From positions 248,001 through 312,000 of the forward strand of contig JAEERP010000001.1 of assembly GCA_016285885.1 (NCBI GenBank): a DNA stretch of 64,000 nucleotides, given 5' to 3'. Origin of the DNA: Paludibacteraceae bacterium. GTDB taxonomy: Bacteria > Bacteroidota > Bacteroidia > Bacteroidales > Paludibacteraceae. Positions 31,376-38,443 of the stretch are shown here, one piece after another. How positions within the stretch are numbered: position 1 is the stretch's first letter; each line of letters starts with the position of its first letter. A program made the translations under genes and the position numbers. The notes beneath the pieces are model-generated. The model did no database searches. It was given only the letters and a program-made list of their open reading frames with translations, and was not told the DNA's origin.

Positions 31376-33406
31376 ATGAATAGCACATATGAAGTAATAT
31401 TTGATATTGGAGAAGTCAAGGATGGATTGTTTGACCATGATCCCGAATTGAATGGTTCATTGATCCCTTGCCTCATAGAGTCTTGTTTCGGAGAAAGCTG
31501 CGTGACGACGGTGCTGAGCGGACCTCAACTGATCTGTTGCAAGGTGCGGACGGATAAGAACTTGCAGGAGACCGCTGACGCCATCGTGAAGAAAATGGAG
31601 CAGGTCTGCCCCCACATCGCGATGATTCACGAGAGCGGAGATGAGGAGCGGATAAACTATAAACTCGGGGAGAAATCTTCTGTCCATGTTTCCCTGAAGA
31701 ACGAAGAGGAACAACCGCAGGAGGAGAATGACGAGGTGGATTATAGCGTCTTCAGCAACAAGGAGGAGCTGGACGATATCATCAAAAACATCAACAACCT
31801 CATCGGCTGGGACTCCTTCAAACAGTTCGTCAACGAAGCGGTGCCTGTCGTCGCCGATATGCACAAAAGGGACTCGCTGGACAGTTTCAAGGCGCAGAAT
31901 TATCTCTTCTCGGTCAATGACGGATGCGGCCTGACGCGGGTCATCAACCTGCTCACCCTTTTTGAGGTGGAGTTGGGCGTTTTCACCAAGAAGTTCTATT
32001 TCGAGTTCGTGCTCTCCGATGAGACGCAGGGACGGAAGATCAATGTCAAAGACTTGTTGAACATCCTTTACGACAAAGAAAACTACGATAAGCTTGTCTG
32101 TCTGGACATCAGCGAGTTCATGGTCAAATCCAAGCAGCGTGAGCTGAAAGACCTACTTCTGGAGATTTCGCACGTCTCCGGCAACTTCAATTTCGTCTTC
32201 CGTGTCCCTTACATAGAGCCTCATGAGCTCAAGAAAATAGAGGATTCGCTTTCCGATATCCTTTTCATCAAGACATTCACCATCCCGCCTTTCTCGGACA
32301 AGGAGATCCGGCAGTATGCGGAGCGTATGCTCGACCCGCTACGCCTTGAGATGGAGGAGGACGCCTGGGAGGTTTTCTTCGCCCGGATCAGGGAGGAGAA
32401 GAGCGATGGACGCTTCTACGGCCTACGCACCGTCAAGAAGGTCTTCGACGAGACGGTATTGCTCAAACATCAGGCGGATGCCCGGAACCGTGGCGCTTCC
32501 GACGACATCATACGTCGTGAGGAGATTAAGCCCCTTTCGGTCACATACGGTGTCCAGGGGAAGGATGCCTTCGACGAGTTGTCCGAAATGATAGGCATGG
32601 AGAAGATCACCGAGCGTATCCGTGAGATCGTGGCGCAGGTGGAGGTCTCTATTCAGAACGACAAGTTGGAACGCCCGTGCATGCACATGCGTTTCGTAGG
32701 TGCGCCGGGTACGGGTAAGACGACGGTGGCGCGCATCGTCGGACGAGTCTTCGCCGAGCATAAGCTGCTTAGCAATGGTTATTTCTTCGAATATGGCGCC
32801 CGTGATTTCTGCGGGGAATATATCGGTCAAACCGCCCCTAAGACTGCGGCGATCTGCCGTGACGCCTATGGCTCGGTTCTCTTCATCGACGAGGCCTATG
32901 ACCTCTACAGAGGAGGCGTGGGGTCTGAAAACGATTATGGTAGGGAGGCCCTTACCACCCTCATCTCAGAGATGGAGAACCATCGGGACAACCTGGTGGT
33001 CATCATGGCGGGGTACAAGGCGGAGATGGAGAAGCTGATGCAAGGAAACGCCGGGCTACGGAGCCGTATGCCTTACCTGGTCGAGTTCCCTTCCTACACG
33101 AAGGAGCAGCTTGCCCAAATATTCATGCTGATGGCGGAGAAGCATTTCGCCTGCCAGAAGGAGCTGAAGCCAGCCGTGGAGCAGTACTTCGACGAGTTGC
33201 CGCAAAGCTACATCAGTTCGGAGGAGTTCTCGAACGCCAGGTTCGTGCGTAATCTCTATGAACGCACATGGTCCAAGGCGGCGATGCGGGCGCAGCTCAA
33301 TGGGCTGAAGGAGGTTGTTCTATGCCAGGAGGATTTCTTCGCCGCCAAATCGGAGAAGGAGTTCAGCGAGAAACTGACGACCGGCAGGAATAGGGTAGGG
33401 TTCTGA
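31376..33406 (+). CDS. Tandem AAA+ ATPase, CbbX/SpoVK-like, first module degenerate
   Basis: The 676-residue protein has an N-terminal domain of about 120 residues that I do not recognise. A first AAA-like module (about 130-390) follows, whose P-loop position reads NDGCGLTR with no lysine and whose Walker B position reads LVCLDISEF. The second AAA+ module (about 400-660) is intact: GAPGTGKTT (about 442-450), VLFIDEAYDL (about 500), a sensor region MENHRDNLVVIMAGY, and LRSRMPYLVEFPSYT with the arginine finger. This order recalls the CbxX/CfqX family (CbbX, EccA, SpoVK), which remodel partner proteins. The gene is G/C-rich, unlike the two before it, and meets the WG-repeat gene stop to stop with no gap. 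Its substrate is unknown. Confidence 0.85.
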   Translation: MNSTYEVIFDIGEVKDGLFDHDPELNGSLIPCLIESCFGESCVTTVLSGPQLICCKVRTDKNLQETADAIVKKMEQVCPHIAMIHESGDEERINYKLGEKSSVHVSLKNEEEQPQEENDEVDYSVFSNKEELDDIIKNINNLIGWDSFKQFVNEAVPVVADMHKRDSLDSFKAQNYLFSVNDGCGLTRVINLLTLFEVELGVFTKKFYFEFVLSDETQGRKINVKDLLNILYDKENYDKLVCLDISEFMVKSKQRELKDLLLEISHVSGNFNFVFRVPYIEPHELKKIEDSLSDILFIKTFTIPPFSDKEIRQYAERMLDPLRLEMEEDAWEVFFARIREEKSDGRFYGLRTVKKVFDETVLLKHQADARNRGASDDIIRREEIKPLSVTYGVQGKDAFDELSEMIGMEKITERIREIVAQVEVSIQNDKLERPCMHMRFVGAPGTGKTTVARIVGRVFAEHKLLSNGYFFEYGARDFCGEYIGQTAPKTAAICRDAYGSVLFIDEAYDLYRGGVGSENDYGREALTTLISEMENHRDNLVVIMAGYKAEMEKLMQGNAGLRSRMPYLVEFPSYTKEQLAQIFMLMAEKHFACQKELKPAVEQYFDELPQSYISSEEFSNARFVRNLYERTWSKAAMRAQLNGLKEVVLCQEDFFAAKSEKEFSEKLTTGRNRVGF

Positions 33407-34630
33407 TCACTCGAAAACGTCAGCATCCTTAAACTGTGGTTCGATGACGATTTTGCCGGTAGTGTCTATGTAGCCCCATTTCCGGTGCTCGTAGTCGCCA
33501 ATCATCACGGGAGCCAAACCTTTCCCGTTGAAATGGTAGGCATCGTCAAATTGCGGGGAAATCACTAGTTTGCCCGTAGCGTCCATATAGCCCCACTTTT
33601 GGCCTATTTTTACAGGGGTGAGACCCTCTCCGTCAAACCCCATGTCATCAAATTGGGGAGCGATAACGATTTTTCCTGTTCTGTCAATAAATCCCCACTT
33701 CCCATTCGATTCCGTCTTTATGGGTGCAAGTCCGTTTCCCCTGAAACATACAGCCTGTTCAAACTGAGGAGTGATCACCATATTCCCTGACGTGTTGATA
33801 TAGCCGCTTTTGCGACTTTCGTCATCAAGTATTACTCTGGCAAGACCGAAGGCAAAGTCGTCAGCATAGTCGAATTGCGGTTCGACGACAATTCTTCCTG
33901 TGGTGTCCATGTATCCCCATTTGTCGCCTAATTTCACAGGTGCGAGGCCGTCCTTGGTAAAATACTCCACATTGTCAAATTTCGGTTCCCCCACAAACTT
34001 TCCTGAGGCATCGATAAAGCCCCACTTGTCATTCACTTCCACGCGCGCAATGCCATATTGGAAATCATCGGCCCACTCAAACTGAGGCTCTATGATGAAT
34101 TTCCCCGTGATGTCGATGTACCCCCATTTCCCGTTTCCGCCTTCACCGACATTTACTGCGGCGAGACCATTCTCCGCGAAACTACGAGCTTCGTAAAACT
34201 GAGGCTTGATGACTATTTTCCCTGTGGTATCAATGTAGCCATATTTGCAATTCGTGTCATCCTTAATTCCCACAGGCGCGAGACCCAGCGCAAAATCGTA
34301 TGGTTTGTCGTAATCATCGACGTAGGCAATGAACTTAGGCGCTATGATGAATTTCCCTGTGCAGTCTATCCATCCAGTCATTCCGTCATTTTTCACAAGC
34401 GCAAGACCATATTCGTTGAAGGCGTGGGCCTCGTCGAATTGTGGCTCCACAACAAACTTCCCTGTCATGTCTATGTAGCCCCATTTTTCTCCTATTTGCG
34501 CTGCCGCCAATGGTTCTGTTTTCGGGGTGATTGTCGGGCTGCAATCAACTGTTTGTTTTGGGAAATTGCACCCTGCGAATGCACATAGGTGCATTATGCT
34601 GATGAAAAAGATGCTCACGATTTTGTTCAT
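33407..34630 (-). CDS. WG-repeat lipoprotein (ten repeats)
   Basis: The 407-residue protein begins MNKIVSIFFISIMHLCAFAGC with the lipobox cysteine at 21. About ten repeats of 33-40 residues follow, of the form KWGYIDTTGKIVIEPQFDDA-x-F-x-GLAPVKIG; the last one is cut short after DADVF. Known: WG repeats are beta-structured modules, function mostly undefined, common on exported bacterial proteins. Its ATG overlaps the Fic stop (ATGA), so the two are co-translated, although Fic should stay in the cytoplasm while this protein is exported. The stop abuts that of the convergent AAA+ gene, so there is no room for a terminator between them. Confidence 0.9.
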   Translation of the reverse strand: MNKIVSIFFISIMHLCAFAGCNFPKQTVDCSPTITPKTEPLAAAQIGEKWGYIDMTGKFVVEPQFDEAHAFNEYGLALVKNDGMTGWIDCTGKFIIAPKFIAYVDDYDKPYDFALGLAPVGIKDDTNCKYGYIDTTGKIVIKPQFYEARSFAENGLAAVNVGEGGNGKWGYIDITGKFIIEPQFEWADDFQYGIARVEVNDKWGFIDASGKFVGEPKFDNVEYFTKDGLAPVKLGDKWGYMDTTGRIVVEPQFDYADDFAFGLARVILDDESRKSGYINTSGNMVITPQFEQAVCFRGNGLAPIKTESNGKWGFIDRTGKIVIAPQFDDMGFDGEGLTPVKIGQKWGYMDATGKLVISPQFDDAYHFNGKGLAPVMIGDYEHRKWGYIDTTGKIVIEPQFKDADVFE

Positions 34631-35502
34631 ATTCTAAAATACTCCATTAGTTTCTTATATTCGTCTTGTGCGGTCAAGCAGGTGTCACGCAAATAGCCAT
34701 TTACCTGTCCCCAGTTTTGCAGGCCGCGATAATAGAACATACGTAGTTCTTCCGTTATGATAAATGGCTCGATGTTGTTTTGCAGACATTGCCAAAACAT
34801 AAGCAATCGTCCCACACGACCGTTCCCGTCCTGAAACGGGTGTATGCGTTCAAATTGCACGTGGAAATCAAGGATGTCGTCGAATGTGATTGTTTTGTTC
34901 GCATTGTATGCGGCAAGCAAAGCCTTCATCCGTTTGTGCACGTCTTGTGGTAACGCAGTTTCTTCTCCGCCCACTTCGTTTGGCAACCGTTTGTAATCGC
35001 CTACGGCAAACCATGATTTTAGGCTGTCGGAGGTGTTGTGCTTCAGCATCGAATGCAGTTGTTTCATATGTGGCTCCGTTATTTTTTCGGTGGCATGGTC
35101 AATGATGTAATCGATGCAACGGAAATGGTTGACCGTCTCCAAGATATCGTCAATGCGTGTGCTTTCGGTGGTTACGCCAAGTGTGTTCGTCTCAAAGATA
35201 TAACGGGTCTGTTCTTTCGTCAGGCGGCTCCCCTCTATATGGTTGGAGTTATATGTCAAATCAATCTGCGTGCGGTGATAGATGCCGCCTTTCAGCCTGC
35301 ACTCCTTCTCTTGGCGCAGACGTTCAAGCAAGGGAGAAATCTTCCGCTTTTTCTTTTGGGGCAATACGGCATCGGCAGGTATATTCCATGTTTTCCCCGA
35401 AAGGAAAGCTCCCTCTATTTTGCCGACAGCGCAGTAATTACGGGCTGTTCGCTCGCTGATGCCATGCTTCTCGGCAAACTGATTGACTGAAATATATTCC
35501 AT
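34627..35502 (-). CDS. Fic-domain protein (class II) with N-terminal HTH
   Basis: The 291-residue protein has an N-terminal helix-turn-helix of the MerR/excisionase sort (VNQFAEKHGISERTARNYC, residues 6-24). The inhibitory motif SNHIEG is at residues 86-91. The Fic core motif HPFQDGNGRVGR at 221-232 is complete, with His221, Asp225 and Arg232. Known: Fic enzymes usually transfer AMP from ATP to target hydroxyls; an SxxxEG motif ahead of the core marks class II, self-inhibited enzymes. The HTH suggests that the protein binds its own promoter, where repeated TATCGGCAAG sites are found (35505, 35556). The next gene, a WG-repeat lipoprotein, overlaps it. It could be a toxin or a regulator; the target is unknown. 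Confidence 0.92.
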   Translation of the reverse strand: MEYISVNQFAEKHGISERTARNYCAVGKIEGAFLSGKTWNIPADAVLPQKKKRKISPLLERLRQEKECRLKGGIYHRTQIDLTYNSNHIEGSRLTKEQTRYIFETNTLGVTTESTRIDDILETVNHFRCIDYIIDHATEKITEPHMKQLHSMLKHNTSDSLKSWFAVGDYKRLPNEVGGEETALPQDVHKRMKALLAAYNANKTITFDDILDFHVQFERIHPFQDGNGRVGRLLMFWQCLQNNIEPFIITEELRMFYYRGLQNWGQVNGYLRDTCLTAQDEYKKLMEYFRI

Positions 35503-35504
35503 AC

Positions 35505-35565
35505 TATCGGCAAGTTTTTATGAAAAACGATGTAAATATAGTAAAAATTTGCCTGTATCGGCAAG
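35505..35565 (-). promoter_or_regulatory. Fic promoter with putative operator repeats
   Basis: TATCGGCAAG occurs at 35505-35514, just before the Fic ATG, and again at 35556-35565. Between them the minus strand has TATATTTA (35533-35540), one mismatch from TAnnTTTG. The second copy extends into TGCCTGTATCGGCA, an interrupted palindrome. Sites on both sides of the -7 box suit repression by the HTH of Fic. Confidence 0.5.
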
Positions 35566-35595
35566 AAATTACAGGGTATCTATTATTATGGATTC

Positions 35596-35640
35596 AAAAA
35601 AAGGGTGCAGGCACGTTCTGTATGAACTATGCATGCACCC
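35596..35640 (-). terminator. Terminator of clpB
   Basis: GGGTGCA (35603-35609) pairs with TGCACCC (35634-35640), with an inner GTTC/GAAC pair around TGTAT. On the minus strand it is followed by seven T. It is about 65 bases past the clpB stop. Confidence 0.8.
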
Positions 35641-35706
35641 TCATATCGGGTAAGCGTATCGCTTATTGATTCATAAACTCTTGCGGTTAGAAGCTTTGCC
35701 CGCAGG

Positions 35707-38301
35707 TTAGTTGGTGAACTTCAGCTTGTCTCCGTCCCTGTCCACCACGATCGGTTTGTCACGGTTCACCGATTGGGAGATGAGCGCCTTGGAGAGCTCA
35801 TTCAACAACAACCTTTGGATGGTCCTCTTGATAGGCCTTGCGCCGAACTGAGGGTCGTAACCCTCTTGGGCGATCAATGCCCTCGCATCTTCCGTCACGT
35901 TCAGCTCCACATCGCTCTCCTTCAACATCTTATGGAGACTGGCGATCTGCATGTCGACAATCGCCTTGGTGTCATCCTTCGAAAGAGGGGAGAACATGAT
36001 GATCTCGTCGATACGGTTCAGGAACTCAGGACGGATGGTCTCCTTCAATAGACCCAATACGTCTTCTTTCGCCTCCGCCAATGTCTTCTCACGGTTCTCG
36101 TCCGTGATGTTCTCGAACTTCTCCGCAATGAGGGAAGAACCGAGGTTGGAGGTCATGATGATGATCGTGTTCTTGAAGTTGACGACCCTGCCTTTGTTGT
36201 CGGTCAATCGTCCGTCGTCCAGCACCTGAAGCAGTGTGTTGAAGACATCCGGGTGCGCCTTCTCGATCTCATCGAACAAGACCACCGAGTATGGTTTACG
36301 ACGGATGGCCTCGGTCAGTTGTCCACCCTCCTCGTAGCCGACGTATCCCGGAGGTGAACCGATGAGTCGGGTGGAGGATATCTTCTCTTGGTACTCGGAC
36401 ATGTCTATACGGGTCATCATATTCTCGTCGTCGAACAGCAGTTCCGCCAAAGCCTTCGCCAGCTCGGTCTTACCCACACCTGTCGTGCCCAGGAAGATGA
36501 ATGAGCCGATAGGTTTCTTAGGGTCTTGCAGACCCGCCCTGCTTCGTCTCACGGCATCGGAGACCGCTCTGATGGCCTCGTCCTGACCGACGATACGTTT
36601 GTGGAGTTCCTCCTCGAGGTTCATCAACTTATCCTTTTCGGTCTGCATCATCTTGGTGACAGGGATGCCCGTCCATTTGGAGACTACCTCGGCGATATCT
36701 TCCTCGTCCACCTCCTCCTTGACGAGCGGATCGGCGCATTGGATGTCGGCCAGCTTCTTCTGGGCCTCGGCGATACGGTTCTCCGCCTCTTTCACCTTTC
36801 CGTAACGGATCTCCGCCACACGTCCGTAGTTGCCTTCACGCTCCGCCTTCTCAGCCTCGAAGCGCAGTTGCTCGATCTCTATTTTGCTCTGTTGGATGAT
36901 GTTGATCTGCTCTTTCTCAGCCGTCCATTTGGCGCCGATGTCCTGCATCTGCTCCTTCAGGTTGGCGATCTCCTTCTCCAACTTATTGAGTTTAGTCTTG
37001 TCGTCTTCTCGCTTGATGGCCTCACGCTCGATCTCCAATTGCTTGATCTCACGTGCCTTGTTATCCAACTCCTCCGGTACGGAGTCTATCTCCAGCCTTA
37101 GCTTGGCGGCCGCCTCATCGATCAGGTCGATGGCCTTGTCTGGCAAGAAACGGTCCGTGATGTATCGGTTGGAAAGCCTTGTCGCCGCGATGATGGCGTT
37201 ATCCTTGATACGCACCTTGTGGTGGTTCTCGTAACGCTCCTTCAATCCACGCAGGATGGAGATGGTGGTCGCCTCGTCCGGCTCGTTGACCATGACGATT
37301 TGGAACCTACGCTCCAAGGCTTTATCCTTCTCGAAATATTTCTGGTACTCGTCGAGGGTAGTCGCGCCGATGGCTCTCAGCTCACCTCTGGCGAGGGCTG
37401 GCTTCAGGATGTTGGCGGCATCCATGGCACCGTCGCTCTTGCCTGCGCCTACCAAGGTGTGGATCTCATCGATGAAGAGGATGATCTCTCCGTCCGATTT
37501 GATCACCTCGTTGATGACCGATTTGAGTCGCTCCTCGAATTCGCCTTTGTACTTCGCACCTGCGATGACGGCACCCATGTCCAAGGAGTAGATCTTCTTG
37601 GTCTTCAGGTTCTCCGGCACGTCGCCACGCATGATTCGTTGCGCCAAACCCTCCGCGATGGCGGTCTTACCCGTACCAGGCTCACCGATGAGGATAGGGT
37701 TGTTCTTTGTCCTACGGCTAAGGATTTGTAGCACCCTACGGATCTCATCATCCCTTCCGATGACAGGGTCCAGCTTACCGGCCTGCGCCCGCTCGTTGAG
37801 GTTGATCGCATAGTTGTTGAGGGCGTCGTAGGTCTGCTCGGCAGACTCGTCCGTCACCTTCTTCCCTTGTCTCAGTTCGGCGATGGCATCCTTCATGGCT
37901 TGGTAGTTCAAGCCCGCGTCCTTCAGCAAGGCTGCCGCAGGACTATCCACCGCGATCAGTGCAAGCAAGATATATTCCAGGGAGACAAATTGGTCACCCT
38001 CTTCCTTCGACATCTCCTCCGCCTTCTTCAACACTGCGTTCGCACTGTTGCTCAAATAGGTGTCTTCGTTGCTCCCCGTTACCTTAGGTAGACGCAAGAT
38101 CATCTTGATGACGACCTCATTGAGTTGTTCGGTGTTTACGTTCAGTTTGTTGAATACGAACTTCGTGACGTTCTCGCCCACTTTCAGGATACCCTTCAGC
38201 AGGTGGACAGGCTCGATAACCTGCTGGTTACGCTTGTTGGCGTAGTTCACAGCCTCTTGTATCGCCTCCTGACTTTTGATCGTATAATTCTTAAAGTTCA
38301 T
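35707..38301 (-). CDS. clpB: ATP-dependent chaperone ClpB
   Basis: The 864-residue disaggregase has the standard plan: Clp N-domain ([20 protein letters not shown]), NBD1 with [14 protein letters not shown] and [14 protein letters not shown], the coiled-coil middle domain (about 400-520, Glu/Lys-rich), and NBD2 with [31 protein letters not shown] and a C-terminal arginine-finger region. The middle domain separates it from ClpC/ClpA. Known: it works with DnaK to rescue aggregated proteins after heat stress. ATG 38301 is the standard start; the open frame extends 8 codons further to 38325. It has its own promoter and terminator. Confidence 0.97.
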   Translation of the reverse strand: MNFKNYTIKSQEAIQEAVNYANKRNQQVIEPVHLLKGILKVGENVTKFVFNKLNVNTEQLNEVVIKMILRLPKVTGSNEDTYLSNSANAVLKKAEEMSKEEGDQFVSLEYILLALIAVDSPAAALLKDAGLNYQAMKDAIAELRQGKKVTDESAEQTYDALNNYAINLNERAQAGKLDPVIGRDDEIRRVLQILSRRTKNNPILIGEPGTGKTAIAEGLAQRIMRGDVPENLKTKKIYSLDMGAVIAGAKYKGEFEERLKSVINEVIKSDGEIILFIDEIHTLVGAGKSDGAMDAANILKPALARGELRAIGATTLDEYQKYFEKDKALERRFQIVMVNEPDEATTISILRGLKERYENHHKVRIKDNAIIAATRLSNRYITDRFLPDKAIDLIDEAAAKLRLEIDSVPEELDNKAREIKQLEIEREAIKREDDKTKLNKLEKEIANLKEQMQDIGAKWTAEKEQINIIQQSKIEIEQLRFEAEKAEREGNYGRVAEIRYGKVKEAENRIAEAQKKLADIQCADPLVKEEVDEEDIAEVVSKWTGIPVTKMMQTEKDKLMNLEEELHKRIVGQDEAIRAVSDAVRRSRAGLQDPKKPIGSFIFLGTTGVGKTELAKALAELLFDDENMMTRIDMSEYQEKISSTRLIGSPPGYVGYEEGGQLTEAIRRKPYSVVLFDEIEKAHPDVFNTLLQVLDDGRLTDNKGRVVNFKNTIIIMTSNLGSSLIAEKFENITDENREKTLAEAKEDVLGLLKETIRPEFLNRIDEIIMFSPLSKDDTKAIVDMQIASLHKMLKESDVELNVTEDARALIAQEGYDPQFGARPIKRTIQRLLLNELSKALISQSVNRDKPIVVDRDGDKLKFTN

Positions 38302-38327
38302 AACTCTGTTGTTTTTAATGTTCACAT

Positions 38328-38335
38328 CAAATATA
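38328..38335 (-). promoter_or_regulatory. -7 box of clpB
   Basis: On the minus strand this reads TATATTTG, an exact TAnnTTTG, 26 bases ahead of ATG 38301. It overlaps the alternative start at 38325, which favours the shorter protein. Confidence 0.55.
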
Positions 38336-38443
38336 CATCAAATAGTTTGCCAATCATTATATTCTGACAAATTGTCTACAATGAGTTATGTACTTCTGTC
38401 ATTTTGTCCTCTCTTTGTCCGAACGAAGGGGTATGTGTCACTC

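Noticed and set aside
31376-33406. Type VII secretion ATPase EccA
   Set aside because: The AAA+ domain is of the same family, but no ESX partner genes, WXG100 proteins or FtsK-type ATPase are present.
34627-35502. Fic-antitoxin (FicTA) two-gene toxin module
   Set aside because: The inhibitory SNHIEG motif is within the Fic protein itself, and the coupled gene encodes an exported WG-repeat lipoprotein, not a small antitoxin.
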